Part shown: positions 27,211 through 35,974 of the stretch, piece by piece
Position numbering within the stretch: position 1 is the stretch's first letter
Layout: each line of letters begins with the position of its first letter
Translations under genes and position numbers: made by a program
Origin: Paenibacillus sp. PL2-23
GTDB taxonomy: Bacteria; Bacillota; Bacilli; Paenibacillales; Paenibacillaceae
Length of the DNA: 64,000 nt
Direction of reading: 5' to 3'
Assembly: GCF_040834005.1 (NCBI RefSeq)
Contig: NZ_CP162129.1
Span: 1,407,501 to 1,471,500, forward strand
The notes under the pieces: model-generated
Told to the model about the DNA's origin: nothing
What the model saw: the letters and a program-made list of their open reading frames with translations, nothing else
Database searches by the model: none

Positions 27211-29388
27211 ATGAATGCCATAATGAAGGGAATGGATGAATTGACAGTTGTGGAGAATATCGGATTTACACCCGAGACCGGACTGCGGGGACTGAATAGG
27301 CGGATACGCGCCTTGCTCTCAGCATCGACAGTGATTCAAAGTGAAACAGGAAGAAGTGGTATTCTATCTGATTTGTTAACATATTACCGTCAGACCGCCA
27401 TAGCAGAGCTTTTTCACGATAAATATATTATCGCCATTGCAGGTATGCAAGGGGTCGGCAAAACAACCTTGCTCAAGCAACTTTACGATATTCCTTCCGG
27501 TTATATCCCAGAGAATATCGGGCGTGGAGAAAAGCTGCCAATCTTAGTCACTGAGCACTCGGTTGAAGAGATACACACCTATGTACGGCGGGCAGAGCCT
27601 GTAGAAGGTAGCTATGACTTTGAACTGAGGGAGATCCCTATTCCTAGCTCGCAGTTTATGGAGATCTCGAGACAGCCAGGCGAGCACGATATGTGGCTAG
27701 AGTTGAAGGTTCCGTATCGATATTTCTATAGCCCGGACCAATGCTTCGCTCTTCTGCCGGGTATTGAGGATCTGGAGGGGCGGGATCAAGAATGGCAGGA
27801 CTTCGTCCGCCACGCCCTTACGCTTGCGGCAACCTGCATAATGGTCTTTGACCGGGCTAAGCTGGCGCAGGGACAAAACCGGACGCTGCTGGACAGCGTC
27901 GTCAAGGACTTCAAGGCGGCCAAGCCGATATTTGCCCTCTCTTCTTCGGATGAACGTAGTCCGGAGGACAATGCACAGTTAAAGGGGCTCGTGCTGAAGC
28001 ATTTCGGTATACCGGAACACGAATCCGACCGGGTTGTGCTGAAGGGTACTGGTGAGGAGTTTGGAAAAACCTGGATCGGGGAGCTTATGGATGCCGTCCG
28101 CAAATATGCTGCGATCCCGAGAGAGTTCCGTAGAAATCAAGTGAATCATATAGATCGCTTGATGACATCATTCACCGCAGTTCTCGCCAGGCTGCAAACG
28201 GAGCTCGACCGATACGATATGCGAAATGAAGCGGAGGAGGAGCAGGATTACCGGAAGCATCTGCAATTTTATGATCAAGCTGTCAGATCCTTTCGCATCT
28301 CCGTGGAACGCGCCCTGAATCAACTCCTTTCCTCCCACCAAAGCACGGCAGTACACGAAATTCAAGATATGATTGCAAGTAAGGGAGGTTTAACCAAGGT
28401 CAAGGAGTTTATTTTGGGAAAATCTTATCAGGGCCACTTGGAGTTCACCAGACACGTGCAGGGTGCATGGGAGAAGCCGCGAGTGGAGCTGAATAACGAC
28501 AATCCCTCTTCTCTGGCGGAGGATAAGGAAAGCGGAGAGCGGTTCTACATCGGGTTGAAATGCGCCCGACGGTTCCATGTGCTGATCAGCGATTATTTAA
28601 GGGATTTCTCGGTAAAACAGGCTAGAGCGAACCGGTTGCTTGCCTCGAAAGAGGAGCGGGAAGCGACCGGCAAGCAAGAGAGCACGGCTGAAATGGTAGT
28701 GAGACAGGACATTATCGATAATCTGAACGGATTCTTTTCCGATGAGCCTGTAAATGGAGAGAACTCCCGTGAGCTTATGGAGGAAAGCGTCAAGCTGATC
28801 CCCATTATTGCTATGGAGAGATTGGCGGAGTCCCTTGTGTTGTCTCAGATGGTGGTTAAGAACCACAATGGTCAGATGCTAGTGGAACGTCCGTCCGGAG
28901 AATTGGCAGAACAATTGGAGAAGGTGAAGTTCCCTCCCGGTTCCATTGTCCGCGGGGCGGCTTTGGTGTTCGGTATGGACGCTGTTGATGGTACGATTAA
29001 TACGGTTCCGGCTCTTCTTAAAGCGCTCGGAGTCCCCACGACTACAGCCAGTATGTCGGTTGCCGTTTCGTTATGCGGCCTCATATCGCTTGGATTCGTT
29101 GCGGCGAGTGTTTGTCGTCAGATCGCCAAGCAGGATTTTCAGGATGAGGATGCGGCAATCACCCTGATCCGGCAGTTTAAGGAAGCTTATCAACAAGCCG
29201 TGATGGACCACTTCGACGACTTAATGGCTGAAGCCAAGAAACGGATGGAAAACCGCCTTCGGGTCCGCCTCCATAAGAATGAGTCTTTCATTCGCTGGGA
29301 GAGGCTGAGATATACTCTAAGAGACATCCAAAACTATCAAATTGATCTGCAGAGGAGTATCCATGACTCTCTTGGATTTTTGGTCTGA
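27211..29388 (+). CDS. Dynamin-like P-loop GTPase with C-terminal membrane segments
   Basis: 725 residues. The G1 loop is IAGMQGVGKTTLLKQLY (about 75-91) and the G3-like strand is ALLPGIEDLEGRDQ (about 179). SSSDE around 250 sits near the usual G4 place without a clean NKxD. The middle is helical. Near the C-terminus hydrophobic stretches (TTTASMSVAVSLCGLISLGFVAASV, about 610-635, plus a preceding segment) look membrane-inserting. It is the first of three overlapping genes with a second GTPase and a small anchored coiled-coil protein. The arrangement recalls bacterial dynamin defence genes (LeoABC/Eleos) but does not match what I remember of either. The start is uncertain: ATG 27223 and 27232 are in frame. 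Confidence 0.62.
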   Translation: MNAIMKGMDELTVVENIGFTPETGLRGLNRRIRALLSASTVIQSETGRSGILSDLLTYYRQTAIAELFHDKYIIAIAGMQGVGKTTLLKQLYDIPSGYIPENIGRGEKLPILVTEHSVEEIHTYVRRAEPVEGSYDFELREIPIPSSQFMEISRQPGEHDMWLELKVPYRYFYSPDQCFALLPGIEDLEGRDQEWQDFVRHALTLAATCIMVFDRAKLAQGQNRTLLDSVVKDFKAAKPIFALSSSDERSPEDNAQLKGLVLKHFGIPEHESDRVVLKGTGEEFGKTWIGELMDAVRKYAAIPREFRRNQVNHIDRLMTSFTAVLARLQTELDRYDMRNEAEEEQDYRKHLQFYDQAVRSFRISVERALNQLLSSHQSTAVHEIQDMIASKGGLTKVKEFILGKSYQGHLEFTRHVQGAWEKPRVELNNDNPSSLAEDKESGERFYIGLKCARRFHVLISDYLRDFSVKQARANRLLASKEEREATGKQESTAEMVVRQDIIDNLNGFFSDEPVNGENSRELMEESVKLIPIIAMERLAESLVLSQMVVKNHNGQMLVERPSGELAEQLEKVKFPPGSIVRGAALVFGMDAVDGTINTVPALLKALGVPTTTASMSVAVSLCGLISLGFVAASVCRQIAKQDFQDEDAAITLIRQFKEAYQQAVMDHFDDLMAEAKKRMENRLRVRLHKNESFIRWERLRYTLRDIQNYQIDLQRSIHDSLGFLV

Positions 29389-31264
29389 GCTGTCGGAGGC
29401 TAAGTTGGACTGGGCGTATGAGGCACAGAGGCGTTTTGTTGCTTCCTTCCAGGATGAACGAGTCAAAGAGCTGTACGCGAAGAATCGGCAAAAGGATATA
29501 TTTGTTGCCGTATTCGGCCCGTCTCAGGTTGGAAAGACAACCCTGATCTTGCGGTTGATCGGGGTTGCCCCGGAGCATATGGCTAAAGTCAATCATGCTC
29601 TGAGAGGCGGCAGGGAGGAAGGGCGGTCATCAACAGTAACTTCGATGATGTACGCGGCTTCTCCAGATCAACACTATTACGTGAAAGGTTCTACAGGTTG
29701 TGACTGGATGCCTTTCCGCAATGAGCAGGAGGTTTCGAAATGGCTACATTTACTCCGCGGGGAGGTGGAGGCGAGTGCCACTTATTCGGTTCAACCGGTA
29801 GAAATACTTATTCCGCAGCGATATTTCATTCATAATCAGCGATCGGATATCTATGTCCGAATGATAGATCTGCCCGGAATTTACAGTTCGACACCAGAGG
29901 AACAAGACCATGTACTTAGGGTGATCCATCATTATTTGCCACAGGCCAATTTGATTTTGTTGGTTAACCAGGCGAAACAATTGGCTTCGTTTCAGCATTT
30001 TGGCATTGAGTCCATCGATGAGTGGAGATTTGTACCCGATAAGTTCCGCATTGTGCTGACTCATTCGGTATCCGCCAATTCGATACGGGAAATGATCCAA
30101 GAGGTGCCCCCGGAGGCGTTCCACAAACACTTCTACGAGGAATTTGGTAGAACTGTTGAGCGCTTCCCGATGAATGAGATCATGGTATATCCTCTTGAGT
30201 ACGGGAACTCCTGGGATCAGATGAGGCTGAAGAGACTCTCTTGGTTTGAACAGTATGACCGGCTTATGGAACACCTGTTAGATCAACTGCGGAACGATAT
30301 CAATGAATCGGCGAACGAATACAGTCAGGTCCGTATAAACTACAGACTATACAGGTCGGTGGAGGAGAAGCTCCGGGAAAAAGAAGCATGGTTTGAGCAA
30401 GGCCGGATCATGCTGGATAATCGCATGTGCGAAATGAAAGAACATTTGGAAGAATTGGACGGATATCTCGGAAGGATCGATGCCCAATCGACGGATCTGG
30501 AGCAGTTGATCGCGGCGCTTGAGTACATGGAGCTAAAGCCTGCCATCCCTATTCTGCCTAGCTGCAAAGATGGGGAAAAATCCATCAAACGGCTGCGTAG
30601 AGCAATACATGATCGTATCGATCAGATGGTAGCTTATGCGGACCAAATCTTGGAGCGTTACGAACGCAGGGTGGAGGACTTGCTGTCCTTGCACCCTGAT
30701 TGTCCGATTCCGGCAAGGTCTGCCCTGAAACGGTTGAAAGCAGGAGATCTGGAAGATACGATAAGAAGCTTTCTGGTACATCTAAATAGCTATACATTTG
30801 ATTTCTACTTGACCTGGTTTTCATCCAATTGGAACCGGGACTTGAATAAATTGAATGAGCTAATTAGTGAACTACATACAGTTGGGGTCGGGATTGTCCA
30901 TAATGTTATTCGTAAAGATTGGCAGAACCTACATCATACACTGCAAGGGGAGCAGCGAAAGCTGCTTCAGAAGCGGAAGGTTACATTTGGTAGACAGGCC
31001 GACCAACAAGCCGAGCTGGCTGTCGTGAAAGGTCAGTCAGAAATGCATTTAGCAAAATTTAAGTCGTTTCGGAAGCAAGCGGAAAGAGATAGGGAAACGG
31101 CTCTAAGCTTTCAGCGTTACGTCGACCAATGTTTCGAGGAGGCTTATGCCGGTGCTGTTGCACGAATCAACTCGAATGAGACTTGCAGTGCCCATAAGTG
31201 GCTATATTTTATGAACCTTCAGAACTTACAAAACGAGTACCGGAAATTAACGGAGGAAGTATGA
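29363..31264 (+). CDS. Second dynamin-like GTPase with coiled coils
   Basis: 633 residues from ATG 29363 (AGAGGAG 29351-29356 upstream), overlapping the previous gene by 26 nt. G1 is VFGPSQVGKTTLILRL (about 50-65), a switch I region with SSTVTSMMY follows, G3 is RMIDLPGIYSS (about 167-177), and LILLVNQAK lies in the next strand. The C-terminal half is charged and helical with likely coiled coils. It shares the general GTPase plan with the first gene but not close sequence. Two different GTPases plus a membrane-anchored third partner suggest an assembly working at the membrane, for example in abortive infection. The role is inference. Confidence 0.6.
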   Translation: MTLLDFWSELSEAKLDWAYEAQRRFVASFQDERVKELYAKNRQKDIFVAVFGPSQVGKTTLILRLIGVAPEHMAKVNHALRGGREEGRSSTVTSMMYAASPDQHYYVKGSTGCDWMPFRNEQEVSKWLHLLRGEVEASATYSVQPVEILIPQRYFIHNQRSDIYVRMIDLPGIYSSTPEEQDHVLRVIHHYLPQANLILLVNQAKQLASFQHFGIESIDEWRFVPDKFRIVLTHSVSANSIREMIQEVPPEAFHKHFYEEFGRTVERFPMNEIMVYPLEYGNSWDQMRLKRLSWFEQYDRLMEHLLDQLRNDINESANEYSQVRINYRLYRSVEEKLREKEAWFEQGRIMLDNRMCEMKEHLEELDGYLGRIDAQSTDLEQLIAALEYMELKPAIPILPSCKDGEKSIKRLRRAIHDRIDQMVAYADQILERYERRVEDLLSLHPDCPIPARSALKRLKAGDLEDTIRSFLVHLNSYTFDFYLTWFSSNWNRDLNKLNELISELHTVGVGIVHNVIRKDWQNLHHTLQGEQRKLLQKRKVTFGRQADQQAELAVVKGQSEMHLAKFKSFRKQAERDRETALSFQRYVDQCFEEAYAGAVARINSNETCSAHKWLYFMNLQNLQNEYRKLTEEV

Positions 31265-32031
31265 ACAAGAGCTTGCAAAAAAAACAATCTGGCAGCAAAA
31301 TTGCCGAACAGGCCAAGGAAGAACTGAAGCAGTTGATGGATGAACTATTTGTAGAGAAGCTGCAGGTGGGTATAGATACTCTCACTGAACAGAACAGCAG
31401 TGTAAAGAAGGAATTGGCTGAAAAGCTGGACATACAAGGCAGCCGGCTCCTCTGGCTTCAGAACGAGTTGAAGAAGATGGCGGAAGGGTTGCCGGATCAG
31501 TTGAAGCCGCTCGGTGTTATCGTGGAAGTGAAGGACACTGTAGATGAGCTGTGCGAAGGGCTTGCAGGCAGACTGGACAGCATGGAGAACGAGCTTAGAG
31601 AACGGCTCGAACAGGTGGTGAATGAGGCCGCTGGGGAAGTGAGTGATCTTAACGGGAAGCTTATCCAAACTGTGATGGAGCATCATACGGATGTGATGCG
31701 CGGCGCCTCAGAAGTAATCAACGAGAGCTTCAGCCAAGTTGCGGCAGCGATCAGTACAACGGCTGAGAATCTGAACAGCGAATCCGTTCGAAGCCAAACC
31801 GAGCTTCAAGTTCTGCTAGACGCCATCCGGATTGAGCAAACTGCCCGCGTTGATGCCGTTGCAAAAGAGCTCGAGAAGCAAATCATGACTGGCCAAGACA
31901 CTATGCTGAAAGCTATAGGGGATATGGAGGACAAGCGCAAGCGTCATGGTGTGTTCGGAATAGGGATACTTACTCTGCAGATAATTTTACTTGTTGTTAT
32001 AGCATGTAAAGAGCTTTTAGTGAATGGATAA
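31261..32031 (+). CDS. Coiled-coil protein with C-terminal membrane anchor
   Basis: 256 residues from ATG 31261 (GGAGGAAGT just upstream; start and previous stop overlap as ATGA). The body is heptad-rich from about residue 10 to 225. The C-terminal HGVFGIGILTLQIILLVVIACKELLV (about 228-253) is a transmembrane anchor. It probably tethers the two GTPases to the membrane or senses membrane change. I know no named family. Confidence 0.6.
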   Translation: MNKSLQKKQSGSKIAEQAKEELKQLMDELFVEKLQVGIDTLTEQNSSVKKELAEKLDIQGSRLLWLQNELKKMAEGLPDQLKPLGVIVEVKDTVDELCEGLAGRLDSMENELRERLEQVVNEAAGEVSDLNGKLIQTVMEHHTDVMRGASEVINESFSQVAAAISTTAENLNSESVRSQTELQVLLDAIRIEQTARVDAVAKELEKQIMTGQDTMLKAIGDMEDKRKRHGVFGIGILTLQIILLVVIACKELLVNG

Positions 32032-32098
32032 GAAGGTCTATGAAAATGTAATGAATAAGTCTTTTTTTAATACCTTTTTTTGAAGGGGGTTAAATTAA

Positions 32099-32269
32099 GT
32101 GGAAATCATGTTTAGATTATTATTTACGCTTTTAGGTTTTCTAGGGTCTTTGTTAATTCCCTTTTTTAACGACAGGGTACATCTTTGGTTATTGTCTAGA
32201 TTGGATAACCTTCCAATAATAAAAAGATTTCAATCCATTCGTGGGGTTTGGGTAGTGGCATATCCATAT
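32099..32269 (+). pseudogene. Membrane-anchored beta-rich protein, N-terminal fragment cut by transposon
   Basis: 57 codons from GTG 32099 (AAGGGGGT upstream). FRLLFTLLGFLGSLLIPFF is a membrane helix, and FQSIRGVWVVAYPY looks like the first strand of a beta domain. The sequence then runs into transposon DNA. The remainder is at 35504-35941, in the same frame when rejoined. The full protein would have about 201 residues. Confidence 0.55.
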
Positions 32270-32366
32270 TGTTTCTGCCGTCCATTAATAGCCGGAAGTT
32301 GACGTTCATAAATGTCCGAAATTAGACCGATATAGTGACCATACTATCAGTCTAAAGAAAGAAGAA

Positions 32367-32414
32367 ACGCTTCCGTAATCGTCATGCTGTTACGAGCAGC
32401 ATAACCGGAAGCGT
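32367..32414. repeat. Nested hairpin near the left end of the transposon
   Basis: ACGCTTCCG (32367-32375) pairs with CGGAAGCGT (32406-32414), and inside it ATGCTG (32384-32389) pairs with CAGCAT (32397-32402). It lies just before the first transposon gene and may limit read-through into it or serve as a protein site. Confidence 0.6.
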
Positions 32415-32433
32415 CACCCCAAGAATATGGTCA

Positions 32434-32979
32434 TTGTATCAGATTTCACGCTGGTTGAGAAGGAGTCTGCGACCGGCGTTTTTTGTTAGGAGTGCGGAAT
32501 TGGTTCCCTGTCCCTGCTGCGGCTGCTGGTTAGAGGTAGCGGGCAGTCGGGGGCGGGTGTGGTACAGAAGTAGCGGAGAACGAGCGAAGCTCATCATTCG
32601 GAGGTTGTACTGTAGGTCATGCGCAAGAATTCATCATGAGCTGCCAGATCTGCTTGTCCCCTACAAGCGGTATGACGCTGAAAGCATCGAAAATGCCTTA
32701 GTAGAGCCAGATGCTTTAGTAGTAGCCGCAGACGAATCCACCCTTTCTAGATGGCTGGCTTGGTTTCGGGTATGGGCGGCGTATGCAGCAGCAGCGCTTC
32801 AGGCGATTAGCATCCAGTTCCAGCTCCCTGTGCAGCAAGCGTCCGTTGCTCCGCAGTCCGCACTCCACGCTTTAGGACGGTATGTCGGTGACGCAGCCGG
32901 GTGGCTAAGAAGAACTGTCCGCCCCATCGCCAATTTAAATCTTTGGGTTACAGACCCGTTCTGCCTGTCTGTCCGCTGA
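32434..32979 (+). CDS. DUF6431-type zinc protein of the transposon
   Basis: 181 residues from a TTG start. A zinc knuckle (CPCCGCWLEV...YCRSCARIHHELPD) and the KYxAESIE-type segment match small proteins that I recall preceding this transposase type. The role is unknown, possibly DNA binding at the element ends. Confidence 0.6.
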   Translation: MYQISRWLRRSLRPAFFVRSAELVPCPCCGCWLEVAGSRGRVWYRSSGERAKLIIRRLYCRSCARIHHELPDLLVPYKRYDAESIENALVEPDALVVAADESTLSRWLAWFRVWAAYAAAALQAISIQFQLPVQQASVAPQSALHALGRYVGDAAGWLRRTVRPIANLNLWVTDPFCLSVR

Positions 32980-33025
32980 AGCTTGTTTTAGACTCATGCT
33001 AACCCTAGTAAATGGAGGCATGAGG

Positions 33026-34381
33026 ATGAACAGACAAAAGAAATCGGACAAGGTTGCGGCGGAACGCTTTCAACTGCTGTCGCCGCTCCTAGCATCCGGT
33101 CTGGATGCGGCGAAGGCGGCTCAGTTAAAGTCGGCCATTTGTGCGCAGTCCGGCTTATCAGAGAGGACGCTGCGCCGGTACTTGGCCGAATATCGCAAGG
33201 ATGGGTTCGACGGACTCAAGCCGAAACCCAAAGGCCGGAAGCCGCTGCCAGACACCATACCAACTGAGGTGCTGGAAGAAGCGATCCTGCTTCGGCGGGA
33301 GGTGCCGAAGCGGAGTGTGCGCCAAATTATCCAGATCCTCGAATGGGAGGAGAAGATCGCACCTGGAATAATTAAACGCAGCACCCTGCAGGCGAGATTA
33401 ACCAGGCGCGGTTACAGTTCAAGGCAGATGCGGATGTATGCCGGTGGCGGTACGGCCGCGCGGCGCTTTCAGAAGCAGTCCCGCAATCGCTTATGGCAGA
33501 GTGACATCAAGTATGGGCCGTACCTTCCCATTGGTCCTGGCGGTTCGAAGAAACAAGTCTATCTGGTGTTATTCGTGGATGACGCGACGCGGTATGTGCT
33601 GCATGGAGCCTTCTACGCGTCGATGGAGCAAGCCATCGTCGAGGACAGTTTCCGAAGAGCGATCGAGAAATACGGTGTCCCAGAGGCCGTGTACTTCGAC
33701 AACGGCAAGCAATACCGCACGACTTGGATGAACCGGACGTGCGCGAAACTCGGTATTCGCTTGCTCTTTGCCAAGCCCTACTCTCCGGAAAGTAAAGGCA
33801 AGGTTGAGCGTCTAAACGGCGCTGTGCAGAGCTTTCTGGACGAGGTCGCGCTTGAGAACGTTAAGACACTCACCGAGCTTAACGACTGGTTCCAAGTATG
33901 GCTTTCGGAGTGCTACCAGAATAAACCCCATGCCGCGCTGGCGAACAAACAAACACCCGAAGCTGCGTTTCGGAGCGATCCGGCAGCGCTTCAGTTCGTA
34001 AATTCCGAGCACCTCGCGGCCAGCTTCCTCCACGCGGAACAGCGGAAAGTGGATAAGGCCGGCTGTATCAGCTTTCAAGGCAAGAAGTATGAAGTTGGGC
34101 TGTTGTTCATTGGGCAAACGGTTCAAGTCGTCTATGACCCGGCAGATATCACAGAAGTGACGATCGAATACGAGGGATGTACGCCTTGGCAAGCACGGGA
34201 GCTCATCATTGGAGAAAGGGCTGGCAAGCGGCCGGCCCTTCCAGAGCATTTGCAGAAGCAGTCAGCAACGGAATCCCGCTTGCTCCGAGGTGCCGAGCGG
34301 AAGCATGACGAGCGCGCACAAACCCAAACGCCGGCCGTCTCCTACCGCATGCTGAGGAAGGAGGCTGGCAAGGATGTTTGA
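33026..34381 (+). CDS. DDE transposase (integrase-core, Mu/Tn552-like)
   Basis: 451 residues from ATG 33026 (GGAGG at 33014-33018). An N-terminal helix-turn-helix region (SGLSERTLRRYLAEYRKDGFDGLKP) is followed by an integrase core with QSDIKYGPY (first aspartate), AVYFDNGKQYRT (second) and SPESKGKVERLNGAVQSFLDEV (glutamate). A Mu-type beta-barrel tail is likely. It overlaps the next gene by 8 nt, as in transposase plus AAA regulator pairs. Confidence 0.82.
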   Translation: MNRQKKSDKVAAERFQLLSPLLASGLDAAKAAQLKSAICAQSGLSERTLRRYLAEYRKDGFDGLKPKPKGRKPLPDTIPTEVLEEAILLRREVPKRSVRQIIQILEWEEKIAPGIIKRSTLQARLTRRGYSSRQMRMYAGGGTAARRFQKQSRNRLWQSDIKYGPYLPIGPGGSKKQVYLVLFVDDATRYVLHGAFYASMEQAIVEDSFRRAIEKYGVPEAVYFDNGKQYRTTWMNRTCAKLGIRLLFAKPYSPESKGKVERLNGAVQSFLDEVALENVKTLTELNDWFQVWLSECYQNKPHAALANKQTPEAAFRSDPAALQFVNSEHLAASFLHAEQRKVDKAGCISFQGKKYEVGLLFIGQTVQVVYDPADITEVTIEYEGCTPWQARELIIGERAGKRPALPEHLQKQSATESRLLRGAERKHDERAQTQTPAVSYRMLRKEAGKDV

Positions 34382-35174
34382 ATCCTTCTACGACATGACC
34401 CGTACACCATTTGCTCGGGATATTCCCGTGACAGAGCTTTATCCGGCGAGTGCTATGGAAGAGATGCTGGACCGGTTGCAATACGCTGCTGAGCGCCAAT
34501 TATTCGCCGTCATTAGCGGCGACTGCGGGACGGGCAAGACAACAACAGTCCGCCGCTTTGCCGCCATGCTGGATGCAGCGAAGTATAAGCTGTTGTACCT
34601 GTCGGACTCCAAGCTAACGCCGCGCCACTTCTACAAAGGGTTGCTCGAACAACTCGGATGCGAGTCGAAGTTCTACCGAGGCGATGCGAAGCGTCAGTTG
34701 CATCGCGAAGTGGAACTCATGCGCGGCATTCATCGACTGGAACCGGTTGTCGTCGTAGATGAAGCCCATCTGCTCGATCGGGAGATGCTGGAGGAAGTGC
34801 GCTTTCTCCTCAACTTCAAGATGGATGCGCAAAGCCCCATGGCGCTAATTCTAGTCGGGCAGAACGAGCTATGGGAAAAGCTTCGTCTTCAATCCTACAC
34901 AGCGATTCGTCAGCGGATTGACTTGCAGTGCAAGCTGCCCTATTTCGACCGTTCCCAAGTCGGTGAATATCTGAAGCGTCAGTTAGCGTATGCCGGCACC
35001 AATCATGAGATATTCTCTGATGAGGCGGTAAATGAAGTTTACCGATTCTCGGGCGGATCGGCCAGACTCATCAACAAGTTGAGCACTCATTGCCTCATCT
35101 ACGGAGCCCAGATCAAGCGCCGCATCATTGACGATCATATGGTGAAGCACGTGATTCAGGGTGAATTGTCATGA
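34374..35174 (+). CDS. ExeA/TniB-like AAA ATPase of the transposon
   Basis: 266 residues: ISGDCGTGKTTTVRR (Walker A, about 45-59), VVVVDEAHLL (Walker B, about 125) and IRQRIDLQCKLPYF (sensor/arginine region). It resembles transposition regulators that pick the target and activate the transposase. It overlaps both neighbours by a few bases. Confidence 0.8.
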   Translation: MFESFYDMTRTPFARDIPVTELYPASAMEEMLDRLQYAAERQLFAVISGDCGTGKTTTVRRFAAMLDAAKYKLLYLSDSKLTPRHFYKGLLEQLGCESKFYRGDAKRQLHREVELMRGIHRLEPVVVVDEAHLLDREMLEEVRFLLNFKMDAQSPMALILVGQNELWEKLRLQSYTAIRQRIDLQCKLPYFDRSQVGEYLKRQLAYAGTNHEIFSDEAVNEVYRFSGGSARLINKLSTHCLIYGAQIKRRIIDDHMVKHVIQGELS

Positions 35175-35398
35175 ACGAGCCTTGGAACCAGATGACCTAC
35201 GATCGGGACGCGAATAGTTGGTTTGTCCTGCTAGGAGAGAAAGCTTATCCTGTTTATTGCGGTGAATGTTTTGAAATTCGCATTGGAGATCGTGGCATTC
35301 CCTGTCGACTCGAGCTTGACCGATATTGGTACGTGATCATGAGAGAAACGCGATTTAACTTGAGGAATAAAGAAGTTTACCATATTCGATTCGTTTAA
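35171..35398 (+). CDS. DUF5348-type small protein of the transposon
   Basis: 75 residues; the start and previous stop overlap as ATGA. It has a small beta-rich sequence (WFVLLGEKAYPVYCGECFEIRI, then GIPCRLELDRYWYVI) typical of the short last gene of this element type. Function unknown. Confidence 0.6.
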   Translation: MNEPWNQMTYDRDANSWFVLLGEKAYPVYCGECFEIRIGDRGIPCRLELDRYWYVIMRETRFNLRNKEVYHIRFV

Positions 35399-35403
35399 CA
35401 GAA

Positions 35404-35435
35404 ATGGGAAAGCCGAAACTTCTTGGCTTTCCCAT
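35404..35435. terminator. Terminator-like hairpin after the transposon genes
   Basis: ATGGGAAAGCC (35404-35414) pairs perfectly with GGCTTTCCCAT (35425-35435). The T run is weak. Confidence 0.6.
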
Positions 35436-35503
35436 TCATTGAATCTCTATGGACATGATTACGATCAGACCTTGGATAACTAACGCGATCATTTTCTGGA
35501 CAG

Positions 35504-35941
35504 TATGGATCAGCAGTAACACCATATAAATCAAAGGGGAATGATGTAAAAGATATACTTTTAATTGAGATAAGACAAATTGGAAAGGGAAGGTTTGTTG
35601 GGGATACTTTAAATGATGACTATGGTCGCTACTATGTTGAGGGAATAATTCAGGATAATAATTACATTACAGGTATTTGGTACAGCAGAATAGAGAGGGA
35701 CAAGCATTCCGGGGCATTTCAGACAACACTTGATGTCTATGGCAATGAGATGACAGGCAAGTGGATAGGATTTGACAGTAAGAATGAAATTCAGCATGGA
35801 AAGCAAATTTGGAGGTATTATTCTAAATGCCTAAGCAAGAAAGAGAAGAAAAGTTTATTGGAAGAGATTAAGCAACATAAGGGAATAGAAAAGTTCCTTC
35901 AGTCTAAAGGTTTTTTGTGGGACGAACTTTCAAATCTTTAG
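35504..35941 (+). pseudogene. Membrane-anchored beta-rich protein, C-terminal fragment
   Basis: About 144 codons continue the gene begun at 32099: YGSAVTPYKSKG, then YYVEGIIQDNNYITGIWYSR and GNEMTGKWIGFDS, repeated G-x-W strands of a small beta barrel, and a basic helical end. With the N-terminal membrane helix this resembles the TM-plus-beta-barrel effectors seen beside CD-NTases (Cap15-like), but no CD-NTase is present here, so the comparison is weak. A SIR2 gene starts 33 nt downstream. Confidence 0.5.
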
Positions 35942-35974
35942 TATGAATCTAAGTAAAACTTGAGGTGAATAACG

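Larger units (their letters stand above)
32270..35503 (+). mobile_element. DUF6431 / DDE transposase / ExeA-like AAA / DUF5348 transposon
   Basis: About 3.2 kb and GC-richer than the flanks, with four cargo-free genes on the + strand. The ends are placed where the flanking reading frame rejoins: left at TGTTTCTG after CCATAT, right after GGACAG before TATGG, with a possible 3-bp TAT duplication. TGTCC-type motifs recur at both ends (32313 and the complement of 35498-35502), resembling repeated transposase sites. The exact boundaries are inference. Confidence 0.65.

Noticed and set aside
32313-35502. Transposon ends placed at TGTCC (32313) and GGACA (35502)
   Set aside because: These match each other, but the interrupted gene rejoins in frame only if the ends are at 32270 and 35503; the inner motifs are more likely repeated transposase sites.
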